In this document: one piece after another, positions 30,227-36,796 of the stretch
Numbering within the stretch: position 1 is the stretch's first letter
Layout: each line of letters starts with the position of its first letter
Source: JBKPDV01 sp046728075
GTDB taxonomy: Bacteria; Acidobacteriota; Thermoanaerobaculia; UBA5066; Gp7-AA6
Assembly (NCBI GenBank): GCA_046728075.1
Contig: JBKPDV010000030.1
Coordinates: forward strand, 1-36,796
Length of the DNA stretch: 36,796 bases
Reading direction: 5' to 3'
The notes under the pieces: generated by a model
What the model saw: only the letters and a program-made list of their open reading frames with translations
Database searches by the model: none
Told to the model about the DNA's origin: nothing
Program-made: the position numbers and the translations under genes

Positions 30227-31801
30227 TTGGAAGACCTGAGCCAAACAGTGAACGACGGGATTCTCGGGCTGATGCTCGCTCGCGCGAATCTGTTCGCCGA
30301 TCGCGTCGCATTGTCGGTGCGAGAGCAGGGCCGTTATCGGGAAGTGTCCTACGGAGAGCTGAACGCGCGCGCGCGGGCGCTGTCGGATCACCTGATCTCG
30401 TGCGGCCGGCCGGCCGGATACCGCCTCGCGATCTTTTCCGAAGGCCGGCCGGAGTGGGCGATCGCGTTTCTCGCCGCGATCCGCGCGGGAGCGGTGATCG
30501 TTCCTCTCGATCCCAAGCTTCCCGCCTCCGAGCTCGCGCGCCTGATGTCGGATGCGCAGATTCGTGTGCTGTTCACCTCGCCGATGCTCGCGCCCGTGGC
30601 GCAAGAGGCAGCGGCCGCGACGCCTTCGGTCGAGCAGGTCTATGTCTCCGGCGCTTTGCCTCGCGGCGGCCGCGCCCTCAGCGTGGACGAGCTTCCCGAG
30701 GCACCTCCCCAGGAAGCGGCGGAGCGCCGGCCGGAAGAGGTCGCTCTCATCGTCTACACCTCGGGCACCACGGGCCGGCCTCGCGGCGCGATGATTCGCT
30801 TCTCCAGCCTCGTCTTCGAAGTCGGGACCCTTTCGGAGCTCGTCCCGGTCGCTCCGGACGACGTCTTCCTCTCGATGCTTCCGCTCTCTCATCTGCTCGA
30901 GCTGACCGGAGGATTGCTCTGTGTTCTGTTCCGCGGCGGACAGGTCTGCTACGGACAGACTCTGCTCCCCGAGGAGCTCGCCCGGATCGCCGCCGAGCGC
31001 AGAGTGACCCAGCTCGTGACGGTGCCTCTCTTTCTGAAGCTGCTGAAAGCGGAGGCGGAGCGGGGGGCGCTGGCTCCCTCCTGGCTCATTCGCCGACTGG
31101 TCGTCGGAGGCTCGACTTTGGATCCGAGCCTCGAGGATTTCTTCGAGGCGGCCGGCATCGAGGTCTTCCAGGGCTATGGCCTGACGGAGTGCAGCCCGGT
31201 CGTCGCCGTCAATTCGATCCTGGGCCGCCGCCGGGGAACCGTCGGCCGTCCCCTTCCGGGTGTGGAGGTGCGTATCGCCGGCGGTTCCAACGGCGCCGGT
31301 GAGATCTGGACGCGCGGACCTCACGTCATGAAGGGCTATCTCGGCGACGAGGAGGCCACCCGCGCGATGATCGACGAAGACGGTTGGTTGAAAACGGGCG
31401 ATCTCGGCCAGATCGACTCCGACGGTTTCCTTTCGATCACCGGCCGGCTCAAGAACGTGATCGTTCTCGGCAGCGGTTTGAAAGTGCAGCCGGAGGAAGT
31501 CGAAACGGCGCTCGCAGAAAGTTCCGTCTTCGCGGACCTGTGCGTTCTCGGCGCCATCGCGCGCGACGGGCTGCGGGCGGGGTCCGAAGAAGTCTGCGCC
31601 GTCATCGTTCCCACCGATCGCGCGGCCGGCCATGCCGAAATCGCGCAAGAGGTCGAGCGAAGGGCGGCGGATCTCGCGCCGCACAAGCGCCCGACTCGGG
31701 TGGTGCTCCACCCCGGCCCTCTGCCGTACTCGACCACGCGCAAGGTCCGGCGCGGAGAGCTTTCCGCCTGGTTGGCCGGCGCGGTAGGGTCGACCTCGTG
31801 A
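30227..31801 (+). CDS. AMP-dependent acyl-CoA/acyl-ACP synthetase
   Basis: 524 residues from a TTG at 30227 (a GTG at 30248 is an alternative). ANL-superfamily ligase: it activates a carboxylic acid as acyl-AMP and passes it to CoA or a carrier protein. The P-loop-like motif YTSGTTGRPRGAM is at about 177-189; GYGLTECSP near 314-322; WLKTGDLGQID and the hinge GRLKNVIVLGSGLKVQPEEV follow; the C-terminal catalytic Lys is in YSTTRKVRRGEL. The domain set is complete, so CoA or carrier transfer is likely. Fatty-acid rather than amino-acid selectivity is suggested by overall similarity to long-chain ligases but not proven. It opens a series of stop/start-overlapping genes. Confidence 0.85.
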   Translation: MEDLSQTVNDGILGLMLARANLFADRVALSVREQGRYREVSYGELNARARALSDHLISCGRPAGYRLAIFSEGRPEWAIAFLAAIRAGAVIVPLDPKLPASELARLMSDAQIRVLFTSPMLAPVAQEAAAATPSVEQVYVSGALPRGGRALSVDELPEAPPQEAAERRPEEVALIVYTSGTTGRPRGAMIRFSSLVFEVGTLSELVPVAPDDVFLSMLPLSHLLELTGGLLCVLFRGGQVCYGQTLLPEELARIAAERRVTQLVTVPLFLKLLKAEAERGALAPSWLIRRLVVGGSTLDPSLEDFFEAAGIEVFQGYGLTECSPVVAVNSILGRRRGTVGRPLPGVEVRIAGGSNGAGEIWTRGPHVMKGYLGDEEATRAMIDEDGWLKTGDLGQIDSDGFLSITGRLKNVIVLGSGLKVQPEEVETALAESSVFADLCVLGAIARDGLRAGSEEVCAVIVPTDRAAGHAEIAQEVERRAADLAPHKRPTRVVLHPGPLPYSTTRKVRRGELSAWLAGAVGSTS

Positions 31802-32373
31802 ATCCGGCCACGCTCCTGGTTCTCCTTCTCGACTTTGCGTGCATCGGCGCGTTGCCGATTCTTTTCTTCCGCCGCGACGGGAGGTTGAACCTCAAGTGGT
31901 GGGCGACTGCCTTCCCGTTTTTCCTCTGCCCGGCGCTGCTGGTCGCCGGTTTTTTCGGAGTCCTCCCTCTGTCGTATGCGTTTGCGGCGGTCTATCCCGG
32001 ACAGCAGATCGCGCCGATCCCGTTCGCGATCGGCTCGATCGCTCTGATCTTCCTCACTCTGGGGACTCACCACACCCGGATCTCGCTCTGGCACCAGTCC
32101 AACGATGCCCCTGCGGGCGTCGTGACCTCCGGCGCCTACCGTTACATCCGCCATCCGTTCTACACGTCCTTCCTCGTGGCCTTCGCCGCGGCCGATCTTT
32201 TTTTTCCGCATCCGGCCGTCGTGGCGCTTTCGCTCTACGAGCTCGCCGTGCTGCATTGGACGGCGGCCGGCGAGGAACGCAGGCTGCGCGCATCGGCGTT
32301 CGGCGAGGAATACGCGAAATACATGGCTCGATCGGGACGATTCTTCCCCATGCTTCGCCGGAGCTCGAGATGA
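31798..32373 (+). CDS. Isoprenylcysteine carboxyl methyltransferase-like membrane protein
   Basis: 191 residues from a GTG that overlaps the ligase stop (GTGA). Four to five membrane helices are visible (about 3-24, 37-58, 72-92, 122-150). The C-terminal motif GAYRYIRHPFYTSF (about 112-125), followed by a hydrophobic stretch and AGEERRLRASAFGEEYAKYM, is the SAM-binding signature of the ICMT/PEMT family, which methylates membrane-bound small molecules or lipids. In the cluster it could methylate a carboxylate or amine of the product. The family is likely; the substrate is unknown. Confidence 0.82.
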   Translation: MNPATLLVLLLDFACIGALPILFFRRDGRLNLKWWATAFPFFLCPALLVAGFFGVLPLSYAFAAVYPGQQIAPIPFAIGSIALIFLTLGTHHTRISLWHQSNDAPAGVVTSGAYRYIRHPFYTSFLVAFAAADLFFPHPAVVALSLYELAVLHWTAAGEERRLRASAFGEEYAKYMARSGRFFPMLRRSSR

Positions 32374-33320
32374 CGGACGTCTTCCTGGCGGGGATCGGCT
32401 TCGCTCTGGGAGAGATCCGGGAGACGCTCGAGGAAGCGGCCGCGGCAGGTCTTCTGAGCTGCGAAGCCGCCGCACTCTCCGAGGCCGGGTTCCGCTTCCA
32501 TCATCGCAGTGCTCCGGGCTCGACGGCCTACGACCTGGCCCTGCGCGCCGCGCGCGCGATCCCCGAGGGCGCGCACGAGATCGACGTCGTTCTCTACGCG
32601 ACCTGCCTTCCCTGCAACGGCAACCTCGGCACCGAGGAGGATTTTCAGAGGACGCGCGACGTCAAGACGATCATGGACTTTCCGGCGAGCCATCTGCAGG
32701 CGGACATCGGTTTCGAGTCGGCCTCCGTCATCGGTCTGAATCAGCAGGCGTGCACCGGCCTGCTGGGAGCCCTGCGAATCGGCCGCGCCCTCATGGCGGC
32801 AGAGCCGGAGACGGAGCGAGCTCTCTGCCTGACAGCGGACCGTTTTCCCGAGGGCGCGCTGTATTCGCAGTCCTACAACCTGATCTCCGATGGCGCGGCG
32901 GCCTGCATCCTCTCCCGTTCCGGCGGGGACTACCGGCTCCTCGCCTCCCACGCGAGAACGAGCGGGGCGCTGGCTCGCGCCGCCGATGAAGAGGTGGCCG
33001 GAACGTACTTCGCCCACACGCACCGGCTCATCCACGAAACTCTCGCCAAGGCCGGGCTCGCGATCGGCGCCGTGGACTGGTTCGTCGCGCAGAACATGAA
33101 CCGCAAGGCGCTCGAGATCCTGGCCCGACTTCTCCCGCTCGATCCGGCGCGCATCGTCGCGCCCACGCTACCCGAGATCGGCCACGTGATCAGCGGCGAC
33201 AACCTGATCAACTTGAAGTGCCTGACCGAGCGGGGAGCGATCCAGAAAGGGCAGAAGGTCCTGATGGCCATGGCGGGCTACGGCCTGAACTGGCAGTGTG
33301 CGATTCTGGAGAAGACGTGA
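32370..33320 (+). CDS. KAS III-like (FabH superfamily) condensing enzyme or acyltransferase with altered triad
   Basis: 316 residues, the FabH length. The nucleophile is C128 in GLNQQACTGLLGALRIG. LISDGAAACILS matches the FabH GDGA block and the end GYGLNWQCAIL matches the final FabH strand. The two other triad positions differ: where FabH has HQAN, this protein has QNMN (residues 241-244), and where FabH has GNT, it has GHV (H272). So His is missing from its usual place and a His replaces the Asn. KAS III relatives with altered triads often transfer acyl groups rather than condense them. Start ATG overlaps the previous stop; its own stop overlaps the next start. Confidence 0.8.
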   Translation: MTDVFLAGIGFALGEIRETLEEAAAAGLLSCEAAALSEAGFRFHHRSAPGSTAYDLALRAARAIPEGAHEIDVVLYATCLPCNGNLGTEEDFQRTRDVKTIMDFPASHLQADIGFESASVIGLNQQACTGLLGALRIGRALMAAEPETERALCLTADRFPEGALYSQSYNLISDGAAACILSRSGGDYRLLASHARTSGALARAADEEVAGTYFAHTHRLIHETLAKAGLAIGAVDWFVAQNMNRKALEILARLLPLDPARIVAPTLPEIGHVISGDNLINLKCLTERGAIQKGQKVLMAMAGYGLNWQCAILEKT

Positions 33321-34171
33321 AGGAGGACACCGCCCGCCTCGTCGAGAAGCTGTGCGTCGCTTCGCAGGGAGACTTCGGGTCGCCCTACGAGTTCGCGTGG
33401 CCCGATCGGCTGCCGGAGGATGCGTGGCACTTCTCGCCGGAGCTCCTCTCGACAGCAGGGACCCCGGCCGGGGAAAAGCTTTCATCGGAGGAGACCCGGC
33501 GGTTGAGCTTCTTCGAGGCTGTCAATTTCTTCAGTCTTAACATCCATGGGGAGCGGGCGCTCCTCGAAGGACTGGCTGCCCGCTTATACCGCGATGATCT
33601 GTACACGCCTTACCTTCACCACTTCCTGGACGAAGAGAACAAGCACATGGTGTACTTCGGCACCTACTGCCTTCGCTACGCCGGGAAGATCTATCCGGAT
33701 CGGAAGATGGCCTTGCCCAGAGACTACGCGGAAGGGGAGGAGGATTTTCTCTTCTTCGCGAGGGTCCTTCTCTTCGAGGAGCTCGTGGACGTCTACAACC
33801 GGCGCATGGCGCTCGACGAGCGCTTGCACTCCGTCGTTCGCGAGATCAACAGAATGCACCACCGGGACGAAGCGCGTCATCTCGCGTTTGGCCGGCGCAT
33901 CGTCGCGGAGCTCTTCGAGCGCCACGCTCCGGGCTGGCCGGCGGAGGTGCTCGGCGAAGTGCGGCGGTCCCTGCCGGAATACGTGCTCGCGACCTGGAAG
34001 GAGTACTTCAACCCGGACGTTTATCGCGACGCGGGGATGCCTGGACCTCACGACGTCGCGCGGGAGGCGTTCGCCTCCGATGCGGCTCGCGCGCGCCGCC
34101 GCGAGGTGAGCGGACCGGCCCTGCGTTTTCTGGTGTCGGCCGGCGTTCTGGAGCAGGAGCCGCCTCTGTGA
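33317..34171 (+). CDS. AurF-like di-iron oxygenase (putative N-oxygenase)
   Basis: 284 residues from a GTG at 33317 overlapping the preceding TGA. AurF-type enzymes use two irons to oxidise amines to hydroxylamine, nitroso or nitro groups. The family pattern, E-X(28-37)-DExxH twice, is seen: E79 (or E67) then EENKH (E107, H110), and E154/E155 then HHRDEARH (H181, E185, H188). H181, four residues before the second Glu, corresponds to the extra His ligand of AurF. The all-helical layout also fits. The oxidised substrate may be an amino acid held on the carrier protein encoded next; this is inferred from context. Confidence 0.82.
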   Translation: MKEDTARLVEKLCVASQGDFGSPYEFAWPDRLPEDAWHFSPELLSTAGTPAGEKLSSEETRRLSFFEAVNFFSLNIHGERALLEGLAARLYRDDLYTPYLHHFLDEENKHMVYFGTYCLRYAGKIYPDRKMALPRDYAEGEEDFLFFARVLLFEELVDVYNRRMALDERLHSVVREINRMHHRDEARHLAFGRRIVAELFERHAPGWPAEVLGEVRRSLPEYVLATWKEYFNPDVYRDAGMPGPHDVAREAFASDAARARRREVSGPALRFLVSAGVLEQEPPL

Positions 34172-34425
34172 AGAGCGAGGCCGAGGTCCGCGCGCATCTC
34201 GCGCGCTGGGTGGCGGAGCGCTCGCGAAGCGTCCTGGCGGAGGAGATCTCCGGCAACACACCCATCCTCGAACGGCGGTTGATCACTTCCGTTCAGGTGA
34301 TGGACCTGATCCTGGAGATCGAACAGCTGTCCGGGAGGTCGATCGACGTCTCGCGGTTAAAGCCGGGGGTGTTCAAGGACATCGACGCGATCTATCGGAA
34401 CTTTTTCGCCGGGGCCGGCTCATGA
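34168..34425 (+). CDS. Acyl/aminoacyl carrier protein
   Basis: 85 residues from a GTG overlapping the oxygenase stop. The fold pattern is that of a carrier protein: helix 1 (EAEVRAHLARWVAERS), a loop, then LITSVQVMDLILEIEQLSG as helix 2, and LKPGVFKDIDAIYRNFF as the end. The phosphopantetheine Ser would be S41, but the usual D-S-L is T-S-V here, so the Asp is missing. It is followed by, and overlaps (ATGA), an aaRS-like ligase of the kind that charges such small carriers. No phosphopantetheinyl transferase is in the window. Confidence 0.8.
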   Translation: MKSEAEVRAHLARWVAERSRSVLAEEISGNTPILERRLITSVQVMDLILEIEQLSGRSIDVSRLKPGVFKDIDAIYRNFFAGAGS

Positions 34426-35291
34426 ACCCCGGCTCGGACGCTGTCGCGGGGCTCCGCACGAGAGACGACGGCCATGCGGTGCTGTCGGGCCCGCTTCTGG
34501 CCGCGTCGCGCCGGGTCGACGGGCTTTTCGCCAGGTGGGCGGCGCGGTGGAATGCCGAGGAATGGCGCTTTCCCGCGGTTCTCCCCGCCTCGCAGCTCGA
34601 CCGGCTCGACTATTTCCGGTCGTTCCCTCACCTCGTCACCTTCCCGGTCGTGCTCGACGACACCCCGGAGAACCTCGCGCGTCTGGTGTCGGGCCCCGCG
34701 CTTGGAGACGACGGCGCCGTTCGGCTGCCGGCGACCGCCCCGGTCCGCGACGTCCTGACACCCGCCGCCTGCTACCACTTCTACGTCGAGCTCGCCGGCG
34801 CGCGGCTCGACCGGGGGCGCTACCTGACGACGGTCGCGTCCTGCTTCCGCCGGGAGAAGTTCTACCGGCCTCTCTTCCGGCAATGGAACTTCACGATGCG
34901 CGAAGTGGTCTGTATCGGAACTCTCGAGGAGGTGGCGAGCTTCCTTTCGTCCTTCCGCGAGCTGCTCACGCGGTACTTCACCGCTGCCGAGCTGCCGGTG
35001 GCTTGGCAGGAGGCGGCCGACCCCTTTTTTGGCGGCGCGGCGAACCCCAAGTTCATCGCCCAGATGGTCGATCCCGTCAAGACGGAGATGGTTTTCTCCG
35101 GCGAGCTCGCGATCGGGTCGATCAACTCGCATCGGAGCTTCTTCGGCGAAACCTTCGGGATCACGCGCGGCGAATCGCCGGCGTTCTCCGGCTGCGTGGC
35201 ATTCGGCCTCGAACGCTGGCTCTATGCCTTGCTCGCCCGGTTCGGTCCGGACCCCGAGAGGTGGCCAACCGCGCTCTGGGAGGCGGCGTGA
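34422..35291 (+). CDS. Amino acid:[carrier protein] ligase (class II aaRS-like, SerRS-related)
   Basis: 289 residues, only the catalytic core of a class II synthetase with no tRNA-binding domain. Motif 2 is SCFRREKFYRPLFRQWNFTM and motif 3 is AFGLERWLYALLA. Three residues that bind zinc in the atypical SerRS/carrier-ligase family line up: C141 (in VASCFRRE), E161 (in MREVV) and C258 (in SGCVAF). Known members activate a small amino acid (Gly or Ala in the studied cases) as the adenylate and load it on the phosphopantetheine arm of a small carrier protein. Here the carrier gene directly precedes it with a four-base overlap. The amino acid cannot be read with confidence. Confidence 0.87.
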   Translation: MNPGSDAVAGLRTRDDGHAVLSGPLLAASRRVDGLFARWAARWNAEEWRFPAVLPASQLDRLDYFRSFPHLVTFPVVLDDTPENLARLVSGPALGDDGAVRLPATAPVRDVLTPAACYHFYVELAGARLDRGRYLTTVASCFRREKFYRPLFRQWNFTMREVVCIGTLEEVASFLSSFRELLTRYFTAAELPVAWQEAADPFFGGAANPKFIAQMVDPVKTEMVFSGELAIGSINSHRSFFGETFGITRGESPAFSGCVAFGLERWLYALLARFGPDPERWPTALWEAA

Positions 35292-36388
35292 AGACGCGCG
35301 TCCTCGTGACCGGCGCGGATGGCTACCTGGGATTTCGCCTGGCCGCGCGCCTGATGACCCGCGGAACGTCGCTATGTCTCTGGGTTCGGGCCTCGACCGA
35401 GGAGGAGCGCGCGCGCAAGACGGCGGCTCTCTCCGCCACGCTCGGCTTGCCCAATCCGGAAGTGGAATTGCGTTTCGGCGATCTTTCGCACGATTCGCCG
35501 TTCGATGGCGTCGATCCTTCCTCGATTTCCGCGATCGTGCATGGAGCGGCCGTCACCCGATTCAACGTCGATTCCGCCACCGCCCAGGCGGTCAACGTGG
35601 ACGGCGCCGTCAAGCTCTTCCGGTTCGCCGAGCGCTGCGAGAATCTCGAGCGGCTGCTTCTCCTCTCTACCGTCTACGCCTCGGGCCTTGCGGCCGGCGT
35701 AATCCCGGAAGCTCCGCTGCCGGAGGCAGGGTTCGCCAACGAGTACGAGCGTTCCAAGTGGAAGGCGGAGGCGGAGTTGGTCCGCGGCTTCGACCGGCTG
35801 CCCTGGCTCACGCTGCGGGTCGCGACCGTCCTCGCGGACAATCACGCCGGCGAGGTCACGCAGCACAACGCCGTCCACAACACGCTGCAGCTGCTTTACT
35901 ACGGCTTCATCTCCACGCTGCCGGGATCTCCCGCGACGCCCGTGTACCTCGTGACGGGCGACTTCGTCGTCGACTCGATCTCAGCGGCGCTCGACCGAGG
36001 AGAGCCGCGGCGCGTGTATCACGTCGCTCACCGGCGCGACCAGTCGCTGCGCCTGGGCGAGCTGGTCGACCTCGCGTTCGAGACGTTCCGGGAGGATCCG
36101 CAGTTCCGGCGCAAGAGTGCGATCAAGCCCCTCTATGTGGACCGGGGGTCCTTCGACCTGCTGCGAGACGCTCTTTCGGGATTTGCCGGCGGCGCGGTGA
36201 ACCAGGCGATCGGGAGCGTCGCGCCCTTCGCCGCGCAACTGTTCATCGACAAGGACGTGCGCAACGAGAACCTTCTTTCTCTCCTGGGAGGAGATCCGGC
36301 AGGCGATGCGGCGGCGCTGGCGCGAGAGACCTGTCGGACGCTCTTGCGGACGCGCTTCGGACGGCAGGGAGATCCCCGTGCCGCTTGA
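35288..36388 (+). CDS. NAD(P)-dependent SDR / thioester-reductase-like protein
   Basis: 366 residues from a GTG overlapping the previous stop (GTGA). Extended SDR: the nucleotide motif TGADGYLG is at 8-15, HGAAVTRF near 85-92, the catalytic Ser/Thr in LLLSTVYASG and YERSK with Y153 and K157. The layout resembles reductase domains that release carrier-bound chains as aldehydes or alcohols (NAD_binding_4 type), but also general epimerases. The C-terminal third (about 250-366) is unlike simple epimerases. In this cluster release of a carrier-bound product is the natural guess. Confidence 0.8.
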   Translation: MKTRVLVTGADGYLGFRLAARLMTRGTSLCLWVRASTEEERARKTAALSATLGLPNPEVELRFGDLSHDSPFDGVDPSSISAIVHGAAVTRFNVDSATAQAVNVDGAVKLFRFAERCENLERLLLLSTVYASGLAAGVIPEAPLPEAGFANEYERSKWKAEAELVRGFDRLPWLTLRVATVLADNHAGEVTQHNAVHNTLQLLYYGFISTLPGSPATPVYLVTGDFVVDSISAALDRGEPRRVYHVAHRRDQSLRLGELVDLAFETFREDPQFRRKSAIKPLYVDRGSFDLLRDALSGFAGGAVNQAIGSVAPFAAQLFIDKDVRNENLLSLLGGDPAGDAAALARETCRTLLRTRFGRQGDPRAA

Positions 36389-36427
36389 TCCGAGCGGGCG
36401 GGAGATCCGCGTCGAGGGGAGGAACCC

Positions 36428-36796
36428 GTGATCCACGAGAACGAGCTCTGGATTCTGAGCTTCTACCGCCGCTCGGAGATCAGCGGCGCCCTCTTCTTCG
36501 GCCGGCTCGCGCAAACGGTGCGCGCCGGGCCGATCCAGCGCGACCTGACGAAACATTTCTCCGACGAGTCTCTGCATGCCTGGTATTGGACCGATTGCAT
36601 CGAGAAGCTCGGCGGCAAACCGCTTGCGCTCGATCACTCTTACCAGGATCAATACATCGAGGCCGCCGGGCTGCCCGGCAACATCATGGAAATCCTGGCA
36701 ATCACGCAGGTGTTCGAGAAACGCGTCATCGGCCAGTACGCTCTGCACCGCGCGCTCCCGGGTCTTCCGCCCGAGGTGGAAGCGACTCTGCAACGG
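36428..36796 (+). CDS. Ferritin-like di-iron protein, 3' end cut by window edge
   Basis: 123 codons from a GTG at 36428, still open at the window end. A strong ribosome binding site (GGGGAGGA, 36416-36423) supports the start. Likely iron ligands: E17 (RRSEISGALFF), E47 and H50 (DESLHAWYW), E97 (TQVFEKRVIGQY), the layout of a four-helix ferritin-like domain; a second ExxH would lie beyond the edge. Its place at the end of the cluster suggests a second oxidation step. A 17-codon open frame (36378-36431) overlaps its start as GTGA and might couple its translation to the upstream gene. Oxygenase activity is inferred; ferritin-like proteins also include storage and hydroxylase types. Confidence 0.75.
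   Translation, partial: MIHENELWILSFYRRSEISGALFFGRLAQTVRAGPIQRDLTKHFSDESLHAWYWTDCIEKLGGKPLALDHSYQDQYIEAAGLPGNIMEILAITQVFEKRVIGQYALHRALPGLPPEVEATLQR

Noticed and set aside
36378..36431. 17-codon frame (VPLDPSGREIRVEGRNP) ending in a GTGA overlap with the ferritin-like gene
   Set aside because: Too short to support as a gene. It might couple translation, so it is noted under the ferritin-like protein only.

Overview
The window is GC-rich DNA from a diderm (lipid A-bearing) bacterium. It carries heptose/Kdo/lipid A genes next to a large type IV pilus / type II secretion-like operon, an ECF sigma/anti-sigma pair, and an 813-residue Ser/Thr kinase with TolB-like and TPR regions. That combination, with frequent GTG/TTG starts and few strong ribosome binding sites, suggests Acidobacteriota or a similar deep-branching diderm phylum. 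The lineage is an inference; no marker gene settles it. I saw no rRNA, tRNA, CRISPR array or insertion sequence, and no gene-free stretch longer than about 200 bases.

Layout. 1-2919 (minus): pilT (cut by the window edge) and pilB. 3006-11573 (mostly minus): a DUF3108 protein, heptosyltransferase I, split heptose kinase and adenylyltransferase (rfaE1/rfaE2), heptosyltransferase II, an LpxL-type acyltransferase, lpxK and waaA, interrupted by one plus-strand HNH nuclease gene. 11742-23894 (plus): ECF sigma factor, anti-sigma factor, a secretin-N-like protein, pilC, a second GspE/PilB ATPase, pilM-N-O-P, a secretin with a C-terminal cohesin-like domain, and three pilin-like proteins. 23978-25255: M16 protease. 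25257-27698 (minus): receptor-like Ser/Thr kinase. 27726-30071 (plus): dut, an MBL hydrolase, purS, purQ. 30227-36796 (plus): a tightly coupled cluster of acyl ligase, membrane methyltransferase, KAS III-like enzyme, AurF-like di-iron oxygenase, acyl carrier protein, SerRS-like amino acid:carrier-protein ligase, SDR/reductase and a ferritin-like di-iron protein that runs off the edge.

Two things stand out. First, most intergenic gaps outside the last cluster hold a short tandem array with a 7-bp (sometimes 8-bp) unit, usually as two inverted arms around a spacer, with a different unit at most loci. These arrays enter genes: they supply stop codons, prepilin leader peptides, a likely ribosome binding site, a ladder of start codons and an in-frame piece of waaA. 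Second, the last cluster looks like a small-molecule pathway in which a free-standing aaRS-like ligase loads an amino acid on a carrier protein and di-iron enzymes, a KAS III-like enzyme and a reductase modify it. Seven consecutive genes overlap stop-to-start, and the cluster contains no repeat array. I do not recognise this gene combination as a named pathway.
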